DNA of 21,582 nucleotides from an uncultured Faecalibacterium sp. (GCA_934526125.1 CAKSZU010000032.1:1-21582); one strand, 5' to 3'. Shown: positions 1-8,349, counted from the stretch's first letter. The notes: generated by a model from the letters alone, not told the origin. Made by a program: numbers and translations.

Positions 1-1238
<1,238 letters not shown>

Positions 1239-1239
<1 letters not shown>

Positions 1240-2447
1240 TGCGGGTACAGGACAGCCGCCCGCCCTTTGCGGGGCTGGCAAACCTCTCGGAGGGCGCACT
1301 CGCTTCCCTGCCCACCCCCTGCTATCTGCTGGACGAAGCCCGGCTGCGCCGCAACGGCGAAATTCTGCTGGGGGTGCAGCAGCGCACCGGCTGTAAGATC
1401 CTGCTGGCACAGAAGGCGTTTTCCAACTACGACCTCTACCCGGTGCTGGCCCCCTATCTGGCGGGCACCGAGGCCAGCGGCCTGTACGAGAGCCGCCTTG
1501 GCCGGGAGGCCCTGCCGGAGAAGGAAAACCACGTTTTCTGCGCTGCCTACCGGGCCGACCAGTTCGAAGAGCTGCTGGGCTACGCGGACCACATCGTGTT
1601 CAACTCGCCCCGGCAGCTGGCAAAATTCGGCCCGGCGGCAAAGGCGGCCGGCAAGAGCGTGGGCCTGCGCATCAACCCGGAGTGTTCCACTCAGGAGGGC
1701 CACGCCATCTATGACCCCTGCGCCCCCGGCAGCCGTCTGGGCACCACCCGTGCCCAGTGGGACGCCGCGGTGCAGACAGACCCCGCTCTCCCCGCCCTGC
1801 TGGACGGCCTGCACTTCCACACCCTCTGCGAGCAGGACGCCGACGCGCTGGCAGTAACTCTGGATGCCGTGGAAGCGAAGTTCGGGGACCTGCTGCCCCG
1901 GATGCAGTGGCTCAACTTCGGCGGCGGGCACCATATCACCCGCCCGGGCTACGATCTCGCCACGCTGGAAGCCTGCATCACCCGGATGCAGGAGACCTAC
2001 GGCCTGCAGGTCTATCTGGAACCCGGCGAAGCCTGGGCGCTGAATGCCGGGTATCTGATCACAACGGTACTGGACACCCTGCGCAATGGTGAGACCGACC
2101 TTGCCATTCTGGATCTGTCCGCCGCCTGCCACACCCCGGACGTCATCGAAATGCCCTACCGCCCGCCCCTGCTGAACGCCGGGGACCCGGGCGAAAAGGC
2201 CGTTACCGTCCGGCTGGGCGGCCCCACCTGCCTTGCGGGGGACGTCATCGGAGATTACGGCTTCGCCGCCCCTCTCCATGAGGGCGACCGGCTGGTCTTC
2301 GGGGATATGGCCATCTACACCACCTGCAAGAACAACACCTTCAACGGGATGCCCCTGCCGGACATCTGGGTCCTGCACGAGGATCACACCCTGCAGCAGC
2401 TGACCCATTTCGGCTATTCCAACTTCCGCTGCCGTCTGGGCAGCTGA
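1239..2447 (+). CDS. nspC: Carboxynorspermidine decarboxylase
   Basis: This 402-residue protein is a fold-type III PLP-dependent decarboxylase of the alanine-racemase-like group. It would remove CO2 from carboxy(nor)spermidine, the second step of the pathway begun by the upstream gene. Visible landmarks are the N-terminal LPTPCYLLDE, the PLP lysine K59 in ILLAQKAFSNY, GLHFHTLCE, the glycine-rich phosphate loop LNFGGGHH, LEPGEAW, and the catalytic-cysteine region SAACHTPDVIEMPYRP followed by GGPTCLAGDVIGDY. These match NspC rather than LysA (diaminopimelate decarboxylase) in spacing and length. The ATG overlaps the preceding TGA by one base and has no strong ribosome site of its own, so translational coupling is likely. 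A strong intrinsic terminator follows 20 bases after the stop, making this the end of the unit. Confidence 0.93.
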
Positions 2448-2466
2448 GCGGAAGACCCGGCAAAAC

Positions 2467-2528
2467 AAAAGCATCCGCAGCCCCTCGCCGGTCTCTCGGG
2501 ACCCGGCAGGAAGGCTGCGGATGCTTTT
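2467..2528. terminator. Bidirectional intrinsic terminator between nspC and the C39-like gene
   Basis: A perfect 16-bp inverted repeat (AAAAGCATCCGCAGCC at 2467-2482 with its complement at 2513-2528) encloses a 30-base loop. It has a T-run on the plus-strand side and a matching A-run on the other, so it can end transcripts from both converging genes. Confidence 0.9.
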
Positions 2529-2551
2529 TGTTCTTATGGAAGGGGAAGCTT

Positions 2552-3268
2552 TTACTGGAACAGGCCCTTGAACCAGCCCCAGGGCTCGCTGCTCTCACCG
2601 GTCAGGGAAGATGCAGGGATCTCTTCGGTGGTGGTCTCCGTCGTCTCGACCGCGAGTTCCTCGGCGTCCACGGCCTCTTCCAGTTCCAGCAGCTCCACGC
2701 CCTTGCTGTTGCCGTCGGAAGCGATATACCAGTAGCAGGATGCCCCGGACAGGGAGATCATGGAGCTGGACAGCGGCACACGGCCCGCAGAGATGTTCCC
2801 CGCCGGGTCGGAGCAGTAGAACACGCCGTCGGTATAGTCGGTCAGGATCACGGCGTGGGGCACGGTGCGGTCATACAGGACGACGCCCTCGGGATGCTCG
2901 GCCAGGATGCGGATCAGTGCCTCTTTCTTGGCGGCCGTCCCGGAAGGCAGGGTCGCATACCCCACGTGCATTCCCTGATATGTAAAGCTGTGGGAAAGTC
3001 CGTTGGACCATGCGGAACTGCGGATGCCGTTCTCCGTGAAATCGGTCCAGTTGTCCATCCCGTCCAGATAGGCCCGGCGGCGCAGCATCATGGCTGCAGA
3101 GGTCAGCGTACAGGTGCCGCCCCGGCTCTGCTTGAAATAGAACCCGGCGTCAACGTTCATGTCCACGGCCAGAGCCCCCGGCAGCATCACAGCCAGAAGT
3201 GCCAGCGATGCGGCAAGAGCCGTCAGTTTTTTCCGGAGCTTCCGGACGGAGTGGTGGATCGGTTTCAC
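2552..3268 (-). CDS. Secreted C39-like (papain-fold) cysteine peptidase
   Basis: This 238-residue exported protein has an N-terminal signal peptide: basic RKLRKK, a hydrophobic stretch at about 15-31, and probable cleavage after ALA at 34. The mature part looks like a C39/papain-like peptidase. A candidate nucleophile C53 lies in GGTCTLTSAAMML, H138 in PHAVILTDY, and an acidic residue D154 in YCSDPAGN, in the usual Cys-His-Asp order. The C-terminal 50 residues are acidic and Thr/Ser-rich, then end in a Trp-rich GWFKGLF segment. The start is GTG at 3268: an in-frame stop lies nine codons upstream, and an AGGGAG ribosome site precedes it. There is no neighbouring bacteriocin or ABC exporter, so a general surface or extracellular role is more likely than leader-peptide processing. 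The substrate is unknown. Confidence 0.75.
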   Translation of the reverse strand: MKPIHHSVRKLRKKLTALAASLALLAVMLPGALAVDMNVDAGFYFKQSRGGTCTLTSAAMMLRRRAYLDGMDNWTDFTENGIRSSAWSNGLSHSFTYQGMHVGYATLPSGTAAKKEALIRILAEHPEGVVLYDRTVPHAVILTDYTDGVFYCSDPAGNISAGRVPLSSSMISLSGASCYWYIASDGNSKGVELLELEEAVDAEELAVETTETTTEEIPASSLTGESSEPWGWFKGLFQ

Positions 3269-3315
3269 TTCAGTTTCATCTCCCTGTAAGTCTCAGATGC
3301 CATTCACTGCCATAA

Positions 3316-3344
3316 AGTATACCATTTTGTTACTGTTTTGTAAA
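3316..3344 (-). promoter_or_regulatory. Promoter of the C39-like peptidase gene
   Basis: On the minus strand, TTTACA (3339-3344) and TATACT (3316-3321) are separated by 17 bases. The -10 carries the extended motif TGG directly before it. The predicted start of transcription is about 40 bases upstream of the GTG start codon. Confidence 0.78.
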
Positions 3345-3354
3345 CGCTTTTACA
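3339..3354. promoter_or_regulatory. cre / LacI-family-like operator overlapping the -35 box
   Basis: The near-palindrome TGTAAACGCTTTTACA has the central CG and flanking arms typical of catabolite responsive elements and other LacI-family operators. Against the commonly used cre consensus WTGNAANCGNWNNCW it has one mismatch. It covers the whole -35 hexamer of the minus-strand promoter, a classic repression position. Confidence 0.6.
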
Positions 3355-3462
3355 GCTATTTTCTTATTTTTTACACGCTTTGGTCACAATTCTGGAGCAG
3401 TTTGCACAACAGGGCCCGGAAGTACCCCTGCGCCCGGGTCCGCCGGGCCGGAAAGTTCTCTG

Positions 3463-3491
3463 TTTATTTTCGGACGGATTTATGGTATAAT
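3463..3491 (+). promoter_or_regulatory. Promoter of the glycosyltransferase gene
   Basis: A perfect TATAAT at 3486-3491 is preceded by TGG, giving an extended -10. The -35 is poor (TTTATT at 3463-3468, spacing 17), as is common where an extended -10 is present. An AGGAG ribosome site follows at 3513-3517, nine bases before the ATG. Confidence 0.75.
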
Positions 3492-3526
3492 CTGCTCCGA
3501 AGTCGAATGTTCAGGAGTATTCATCT

Positions 3527-4525
3527 ATGAAAGCAACCATCGTCATCCCCAACATCAACGGCAAGGGCTGGCTGCGGGATTCCATTGAATCCGTCTATGC
3601 CCAGACCGAGCAGGATTTTGAACTGATCATTGTGGACAACGGCTCCACCGACGAAAGCCTGGAGCAAGCCCGCAGCTACTGCAGCCGCCCCAACTTTACC
3701 CTGATCGAGAACGGCACCAACACCGGCTTCTCCCACGCGGTGAATCAGGGCATCGCCCGGGCAAAGGGCGAGTATGTGGTCATGTTCAACAACGACGCCT
3801 TCGCCGAGCCCCAGTGGCTGGCCGAGCTGATCCGCGCCGCCGATGCCGACCCTAAGATCTTCGCGGTGCAGAGCCTGATGATCCGCCACTTTGAGCGGGA
3901 ACTGGCCGACGACGCCGGGGACTATGTGACCTGGATGGGCTTTGCCTGCAAGACCGGCGACGGCCGCCGGGCCAGCCGCTACACCCGCCCGAAGCGGATC
4001 TTCTCGGCCTGCGGCGGGGCCTCCCTCTACCGCAAGAGCATCTTGGACGAGATCGGCGGCTTCGATGAAAACTTCTTTGCTTATTTTGAGGACGTAGACC
4101 TGAGCTGGCGGGCCAACAATGCCGGCTACAAGTGCGTCCTCTGCCCCACTGCCAAGTGCTACCACATCTGCGGGGCCAGCACCGGCGCTGTCCGCTACAA
4201 CGCCTTCAAGAGCCAGCAGAGCGGCCGGAACAGCATCCTGCTCCCCCTGAAGAACGAGCCCCTGCTGATGCTGATCCTCAACTTCATCCCGCTGGCCGTG
4301 GGCTACCTGCTCAAATGCTACAAGTTCCATAAACAGGGCTTCGGCGAAGCCTGGGACAAGGGGATGCATGAGGCCTTTGCCCTGCTGAAAAACGGCAGCC
4401 TCGACAAACGCCCCTTCCACCTGCGCGACCTGCCCAACTACATCCTCATGGAACTGTGGATGATCTGGAACATGGTGCCCTACCTGTGGTATCGGCTGGT
4501 GGTCGTGCGGTTTGATTTGAAGTAA
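3527..4525 (+). CDS. Family 2 glycosyltransferase
   Basis: This 332-residue GT-A fold glycosyltransferase belongs to the group often called rhamnosyltransferase-like. Motifs in order are the N-terminal TIVIPNINGKGWL, the nucleotide-sugar site VDNGSTD (36-42), the DXD-like NNDA (88-91), the acceptor-side GGASLYRK (163-170), and EDVDLSWR (188-195) with the probable catalytic acidic residues. A hydrophobic stretch at about 245-262 and a Trp-rich C-terminus suggest association with the inner face of the membrane. It probably adds a sugar to a cell-surface polysaccharide or lipid-linked glycan. The donor and acceptor cannot be told. It is a single-gene unit with its own extended -10 promoter and a strong terminator, with no other glycan genes beside it. 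Confidence 0.9.
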   Translation: MKATIVIPNINGKGWLRDSIESVYAQTEQDFELIIVDNGSTDESLEQARSYCSRPNFTLIENGTNTGFSHAVNQGIARAKGEYVVMFNNDAFAEPQWLAELIRAADADPKIFAVQSLMIRHFERELADDAGDYVTWMGFACKTGDGRRASRYTRPKRIFSACGGASLYRKSILDEIGGFDENFFAYFEDVDLSWRANNAGYKCVLCPTAKCYHICGASTGAVRYNAFKSQQSGRNSILLPLKNEPLLMLILNFIPLAVGYLLKCYKFHKQGFGEAWDKGMHEAFALLKNGSLDKRPFHLRDLPNYILMELWMIWNMVPYLWYRLVVVRFDLK

Positions 4526-4537
4526 TTCTGGATATGC

Positions 4538-4572
4538 AAAAACCGGGAAGCTCTGGGAGCTTCCCGGTTTTT
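4538..4572. terminator. Bidirectional intrinsic terminator after the glycosyltransferase
   Basis: A perfect 16-bp stem (AAAAACCGGGAAGCTC at 4538-4553 with 4557-4572) has a 3-base loop. It ends in T5 on the plus strand and A5 mirrored on the minus strand, so it can also stop transcripts from the lipoprotein gene that converges on it. Confidence 0.92.
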
Positions 4573-4684
4573 CTATGCGCGTTTTTATCGCAATTTTCAA
4601 AAATAGTGCCTATCGAAACGGCATATTTGCGATATGCAGTTTGCGGATGTTGCTTGTGCATTAAAAACGCAAACTTCTATAATT

Positions 4685-6031
4685 TTAGTATCCGATAGAG
4701 ACGGCGGTCTGGTTCCAATAGCGATTCATGATGGAGTTGGTGAGGTATCTGTTACCGTGGACAGAATCGTCCACAATTACGATTTCATTCCACATTGCTT
4801 CGCTACCACCAAAGTATACGTTACTCAAGGATTTGCATTTGTTGAATGCGCACGCGTTAATTTTCTTTACACTCGCAGGGATATAAATATCTTGAAGCGA
4901 TACACAGCCCTCAAACAGTTGCGTATCAATTACAGAGATGCCTTCCGGCAGAGCGATTTTCTTCAGAGATGTGCAATTCCAGAAAACAACATTTTCTATT
5001 TTCGACATCTGCCTTGGAAGCACTATTCTGGAAAGTGCAACGCAGTGATTAAAAGCGCCTTCTCCGATAATTTTCACACTATCCGGAATGGTAACATTGC
5101 TCAGATTTTCACAGTAAGAGAATGTACCGTTCTTGATTTCCGTCACTCCTGCAGGAATTACGATAGTACTCAAAGATGAGCAGTTTCCGAAAGCATAGGT
5201 TCCAATCTCCGTTACCGTATCCGGTATCTGAACATTGCCTAAAAGCTTACAATTTTTGAAAATATTGTTTCCCAGCGTTTTGACCTTCATCGGGAACTGT
5301 ACGTTTTGAAGCTTTACGCAGTTTTCAAACATAGACTCAGGCAAAGTGTTTATAACATTGTGAAATTCTACACTTATCAAATTACTGCAGTCAGCAAATG
5401 TCTTCTGTGCAAACTCTGTTTTGCCCTTAATGAGTGCATTTTCCAACGCAATGTTGTTTGCAAATACTTGTTTCCCTGCTTTAGTAAGACTTTCTGGCAG
5501 TACCAAATTCTCAATATTGCAGCCGTTGAAAGAGCTTTGTCCAAGCTCTTTCAATCCTTCCGGGAAAACTACGTTCGTGAGATTTTTGCACTGATAGAAA
5601 GCCTGTTGGTCTATCATTTTAATTGTAGCCGGAATAATAATACTCTCAATATCGTTATTCTGGTACAAACACATATAGCCTATTTTGCTTACTGTGTAAC
5701 CATCATACTTTTCCGGAATAATCAATTCTCCGGAGGGCACCTTTTCGGCATTCTTATCATAGCCCTTCAGTGTAATCGTACCATCAGAGTTTTTGCTGTA
5801 TGTCCATTTGATGCCATTTGTTTCCTCCGGCTTACTGGAGGAAATACTCTCCGATTCAGAAGAACTGGAAGAGTTGCTGTTCGATTCCGCGGGCTTTTCC
5901 GAGGTGCCGGGCTGCTCCGAATTGTCGGGAGCTGCCGGCCCCTCTCCACCGCTGCAGCCTGCCAACAGGCCAGATGCCGCAACGATGGCCGCTCCTTTCA
6001 TGAAATCCCGGCGCGAAACTTTCCGTCTCAT
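4685..6031 (-). CDS. BspA-like leucine-rich-repeat lipoprotein with Tat-type signal
   Basis: This 448-residue surface lipoprotein begins with a twin-arginine-type signal (SRRDFMK at 6-12), a hydrophobic stretch, and a lipobox LLAGC with lipidated C26. A Ser/Glu-rich low-complexity linker at about 35-70 follows, then about twelve 23-residue leucine-rich repeats of the BspA/LRR_5 type (pattern xxIPxxVxxIGxxAFxxCxxLxx), most with a cysteine. It ends in the cap YFGGSEAMWNEI. Such proteins are displayed on the cell surface and often bind host or bacterial partners. The ATG at 6031 was chosen over one 33 bases upstream because an AAGGAGGAG ribosome site lies just before it, within the would-be extension. 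The gene is clearly lower in GC than its neighbours. It is divergent from an XRE regulator and has its own promoter. Confidence 0.9.
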   Translation of the reverse strand: MRRKVSRRDFMKGAAIVAASGLLAGCSGGEGPAAPDNSEQPGTSEKPAESNSNSSSSSESESISSSKPEETNGIKWTYSKNSDGTITLKGYDKNAEKVPSGELIIPEKYDGYTVSKIGYMCLYQNNDIESIIIPATIKMIDQQAFYQCKNLTNVVFPEGLKELGQSSFNGCNIENLVLPESLTKAGKQVFANNIALENALIKGKTEFAQKTFADCSNLISVEFHNVINTLPESMFENCVKLQNVQFPMKVKTLGNNIFKNCKLLGNVQIPDTVTEIGTYAFGNCSSLSTIVIPAGVTEIKNGTFSYCENLSNVTIPDSVKIIGEGAFNHCVALSRIVLPRQMSKIENVVFWNCTSLKKIALPEGISVIDTQLFEGCVSLQDIYIPASVKKINACAFNKCKSLSNVYFGGSEAMWNEIVIVDDSVHGNRYLTNSIMNRYWNQTAVSIGY

Positions 6032-6108
6032 GGTTTTCTCCTCCTTTTTACGTCCCCAATTCATTCAGTGCCTAAAAATCCACAAAATATCCTGAGGATT
6101 CTGATTTC

Positions 6109-6137
6109 ATTATAGTATTATTGTCCTAATAAGTCAA
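6109..6137 (-). promoter_or_regulatory. Promoter of the LRR lipoprotein gene
   Basis: On the minus strand, TTGACT (6132-6137) and a perfect TATAAT (6109-6114) are 17 bases apart, close to the ideal housekeeping promoter. The spacer holds a short inverted repeat, TTATT-N5-AATAA (6118-6132). Confidence 0.8.
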
Positions 6138-6139
6138 GT

Positions 6140-6154
6140 TAATCTATTAGATTA
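6140..6154. promoter_or_regulatory. Candidate operator between the LRR and XRE genes
   Basis: A perfect inverted repeat, TAATCT-ATT-AGATTA, lies three bases upstream of the lipoprotein -35 box in the divergent intergenic region. The adjacent XRE protein is the obvious candidate to bind it. Function is inferred from position and symmetry only, and AT-rich sequence produces such repeats by chance. Confidence 0.4.
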
Positions 6155-6213
6155 TTATTCTTTTAGTTCAATCCTGTATTGTCAGTATAAGACATTTACA
6201 GGAGGCCCATGAC

Positions 6214-6534
6214 ATGATCGACTATACTCTCATCGGCAAACGCATCCAAACACAGCGGTTGGAGAAAGGCATCACACAGGAAAAGCTGGCGGAAAGAGCT
6301 GGCATCTCTGTCGTTTACCTTTCCAAAATTGAAAATGGCCGGGTGTACCCCACATTAGAGACCCTTTCCAACATCTGCACGGAGCTGGACATTGAATTGG
6401 CCGAAATACTGACCAACACCGAGATTGCCCGTAAGGATTATGCAAACGAGCGTGTGTTGGAACTGTTCAATTCCTGTTCTATCCGGGTAAAACCCATTGC
6501 CCTCTCTCTTCTGGAAGAACTTTCAAAACTCTGA
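6214..6534 (+). CDS. XRE-family transcriptional regulator
   Basis: This 106-residue protein has a Cro/C1-type helix-turn-helix over about residues 6-62: IGKRIQTQRLEKGITQEKLAERAG, then the recognition-helix region ISVVYLSKIENGRVYPTLETL. A short C-terminal tail (about 70-106) probably dimerises or contacts a partner. The start is set by AGGAGG at 6200-6205. An earlier ATG at 6209 runs into a stop after two codons. It is transcribed away from the leucine-rich-repeat lipoprotein gene across a 180-base AT-rich gap that contains inverted repeats, so local control of that gene and of itself is likely. A weak promoter (TTAGTT at 6163, TATAAG at 6186) is possible. A terminator follows seven bases after the stop. 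Confidence 0.88.
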   Translation: MIDYTLIGKRIQTQRLEKGITQEKLAERAGISVVYLSKIENGRVYPTLETLSNICTELDIELAEILTNTEIARKDYANERVLELFNSCSIRVKPIALSLLEELSKL

Positions 6535-6540
6535 ACACGC

Positions 6541-6588
6541 AAAAAGACCTGCTGCAAGATGATGTTTCATCTCACAACAGGTCTTTTT
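6541..6588. terminator. Bidirectional intrinsic terminator after the XRE gene
   Basis: AAAAAGACCTG (6541-6551) pairs with its perfect complement at 6578-6588. An inner AGATGA/TCATCT pairing lengthens the hairpin. The T5 and A5 ends let it serve both this gene and the converging membrane-protein gene. Confidence 0.88.
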
Positions 6589-6605
6589 ATGCGGTTATCT
6601 TATTT

Positions 6606-7529
6606 TTATGCCGCCGCGCTCTCCGAAGAAGCTGCTTCGGATGCACCTTCGGGGGCAGACTCACTGTCGGCGGCGCTCTCTGCGGCCGGGGCAGGTTCCT
6701 CGGCGGCAGCGGAATCGGATGCGGCGCTGTCGGCAGCGCTGTCGCCTGCGGTGGCAAGGATGGCATCGTTCACGTCGCTCTCCGCCATGGGGGCCGGAGC
6801 CGCAGACGATACGGCGCTGTCCGCTGCTTCGGGTTTTGTCTCGCTGTCGGTCAGGCCGGTGAGGTACCAGCTGCCGCTCTGGCGGCTGAACAGGTAATCC
6901 ATATACTTGGTAGGCGTGTCAGAAGAGGTGTTCAAGATGCTGTCATCGCTGCTCTGGGTCGGGATATAGCCCACGGTGACGTGGAGCAGGCCGTCCTTCT
7001 TGAACAGCCGGGTCACCGTTGCCCGGAAGGTGCCCACGCTGCCGGTAACCGGGATCTTGTAGCACTGGGTGGTCTCGTCAAACTCGACGGTCATATCCTC
7101 CATCTCAAAGCTCTTGTGGGTCATCCGGAAACTGGGGCCCACCAGCTTTGCAAGATAGGCGTCCACGTCCACCGAGGGCAGCAGCAGCTGTTCGGTGTCC
7201 GGGTCGGTGTTGTAGTTGTCGAAGTTGCCCTGTGTCTCCTGAATGTTGTACACGCAGCCCCAGACAGCGGCTTCCCGCAGCGTCAGGTCATCGATGTTCT
7301 CAATGCCGTCGAAGGGCAGCGGGTCGAACAGGACCAGGCCTTCCAGCTTGTCCTCATACTCCTGCTTCTGCTGAGTGTCATCGAAGAGGTTGGCCACGGC
7401 GCCCACACCGGCCCGCACCACCGTCACGGCACCCACCAGCACCAGCACTGCGATCAGCAGACCCAGCGCCTGCCGCGCACGGCGGCGGTGGAGCCGGGCA
7501 TGTTCTTCTGAGGTCATATAGGTTTTCAT
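6606..7529 (-). CDS. Single-pass membrane-anchored protein of unknown function
   Basis: I do not recognise this 307-residue protein. It has a basic cytoplasmic N-terminus (ARLHRRRARQ), one transmembrane helix at about 21-47, and an outside domain of roughly 190 residues rich in beta-strand-like segments (for example FRATVTRLFKKDGLLHVTVGY and SGSWYLTGL). The last 75 residues are low complexity, almost only Ala, Ser, Glu, Asp and Pro. The layout suggests a type II membrane protein with an extracytoplasmic domain and a disordered acidic tail. The first ATG is preferred: a GGGAG ribosome site precedes it, and none precedes the second ATG (residue 5). It has its own strong promoter and lies downstream of the ArsC-like gene on the same strand. 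No sorting motif is seen. Confidence 0.75.
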   Translation of the reverse strand: MKTYMTSEEHARLHRRRARQALGLLIAVLVLVGAVTVVRAGVGAVANLFDDTQQKQEYEDKLEGLVLFDPLPFDGIENIDDLTLREAAVWGCVYNIQETQGNFDNYNTDPDTEQLLLPSVDVDAYLAKLVGPSFRMTHKSFEMEDMTVEFDETTQCYKIPVTGSVGTFRATVTRLFKKDGLLHVTVGYIPTQSSDDSILNTSSDTPTKYMDYLFSRQSGSWYLTGLTDSETKPEAADSAVSSAAPAPMAESDVNDAILATAGDSAADSAASDSAAAEEPAPAAESAADSESAPEGASEAASSESAAA

Positions 7530-7580
7530 ATCGTTATCGTCTCCCAGGTCGGATCGTCAATTTTTGCACTGCTACAGTTC

Positions 7581-7609
7581 AGTATACCACAAACTGCCCC
7601 GGGGTGCAA
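7581..7609 (-). promoter_or_regulatory. Promoter of the membrane-anchored protein gene
   Basis: On the minus strand, TTGCAC (7604-7609) and TATACT (7581-7586) are 17 bases apart, with an extended TGG before the -10. The -35 hexamer lies in the loop of a GC-rich inverted repeat. Confidence 0.78.
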
Positions 7610-7619
7610 AACCCGGGGC
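7596..7619. repeat. GC-rich perfect hairpin overlapping a promoter
   Basis: GCCCCGGG (7596-7603) and CCCGGGGC (7612-7619) flank an 8-base loop that holds most of the -35 box of the downstream gene. It may act as the terminator of the ArsC-like gene, but no T-run follows on that strand; a T-run follows on the plus strand, where no gene precedes it. Confidence 0.5.
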
Positions 7620-7648
7620 GTGGATTTTTTGTGAAAACGCGCTTTTTC

Positions 7649-7990
7649 TTATTCCCACGTTTTCCAGATCTCGGGCTGGTAGCCCACGGTGGCCTGCCGC
7701 CCGTTGCGGACGATGGGGGTGCGGAAGAGCTGCTGGTTCTCGAACAGCTTGTCCTCCTTCTGCCAGTCCACCAGCGCGTCCAGAAGCGCGAGGGTCTGCT
7801 TGTCCTTCGCCGCCGGGTTCACCAGCTGCTGCCAGCCGCCCAGCGCCCGGGCCACGTTCTCGAACTCGCCCCGGCTCATCTCCTTCTCTTTCAGGTCGAT
7901 CATCTGGAACCGGATGCCCCGCTCCTTGAAATAGCGCTGGGCCTTTTTGGTATCAAAGCACTTGCTGGTGCCGAAGATCTGAATGTTCAT
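7649..7990 (-). CDS. ArsC/Spx-family thioredoxin-fold protein
   Basis: This 113-residue protein is of the ArsC/YffB/Spx family. The N-terminal strand and loop IFGTSKCFDTKKA carry a single redox-type Cys (C11). RFQMIDLKEKEMS follows, and the conserved cis-proline segment LFRTPIVRNG near residues 88-97 closes the fold. It lacks the CxxC of Spx and lacks obvious extra cysteines for the disulfide relay of thioredoxin-coupled arsenate reductases. It is therefore probably a glutathione- or thiol-dependent reductase or an uncharacterised family member. No arsenic genes lie nearby, so arsenate reduction should not be assumed. The ribosome site GGGAGGA sits seven bases before the ATG. The gene is transcribed divergently from the ferredoxin gene. 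Confidence 0.85.
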   Translation of the reverse strand: MNIQIFGTSKCFDTKKAQRYFKERGIRFQMIDLKEKEMSRGEFENVARALGGWQQLVNPAAKDKQTLALLDALVDWQKEDKLFENQQLFRTPIVRNGRQATVGYQPEIWKTWE

Positions 7991-8017
7991 GTTCTGTCCT
8001 CCCGAAATTCTCTGTTT

Positions 8018-8026
8018 ATTGTACCA
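8018..8026 (-). promoter_or_regulatory. Extended -10 promoter of the ArsC-like gene
   Basis: On the minus strand, TGGTACAAT lies about 27 bases before the ATG. No good -35 is seen at the expected place, which fits an extended -10 promoter. Confidence 0.6.
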
Positions 8027-8139
8027 TAGACTGCGGCAAATGCATAGGGATATTTTGCCCTTCCCCCGCCCATACTGCTCTTACCGGTGCGCCCCGGGCC
8101 GTTCCGGGGCGGCCGTTTCACCAGAAGGAGGCAATTTTT

Positions 8140-8328
8140 ATGAAAGCATTCGTTGATCCCGCCCTGTGCATCGGCTGCACCCAGTGCGCCGCGCTCTGCC
8201 CCGAGGTGTTCCGGATGGAGGGCACCCTCGCCGTGGCCGAGCCCGGTGAGATCCCCGCCGGGGCAGTGCCCTCCGCTGCCGAGGCCGCCCAGACCTGCCC
8301 GGTCAGCGCCATCGCCCTCTCGGAGTAA
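8140..8328 (+). CDS. Small [4Fe-4S] ferredoxin
   Basis: This 62-residue soluble electron carrier has the N-terminal motif CIGCTQCAALCP, giving C10, C13, C16 and C20, and a distant TCPVSAI with C53. The pattern Cx2Cx2C with a remote CP is that of single-cluster [4Fe-4S] ferredoxins of the Desulfovibrio/Thermotoga type. The centre is acidic and Ala/Pro-rich. A near-perfect AGAAGGAGG ribosome site at 8123-8131 fixes the start. An 8-bp GC hairpin (8090-8111) lies in the leader. It is a single-gene unit; the partner enzyme is not encoded nearby. I could not identify its promoter with confidence. Confidence 0.92.
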   Translation: MKAFVDPALCIGCTQCAALCPEVFRMEGTLAVAEPGEIPAGAVPSAAEAAQTCPVSAIALSE

Positions 8329-8349
8329 GCCGGAGCTTTTTTCCTTCCG

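Noticed and set aside
4638..4675. AGTTTGCG/CGCAAACT inverted repeat as a mobile-element end
   Set aside because: No partner copy at the other edge of the low-GC module, no target duplication and no transposase.
6032..6064. Upstream ATG giving eleven extra residues on the LRR lipoprotein
   Set aside because: Those codons contain the AAGGAGGAG ribosome site for the next ATG, and the extension would spoil the signal peptide.
5306..6115. 269-codon plus-strand frame opposite the LRR lipoprotein gene
   Set aside because: No ribosome site and no family features; the minus strand shows a signal peptide, lipobox and regular 23-residue repeats.
8090..8111. GC hairpin in the ferredoxin leader as a riboswitch
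   Set aside because: Only an 8-bp stem with no conserved motif and no downstream expression platform; could be a chance product of high GC.
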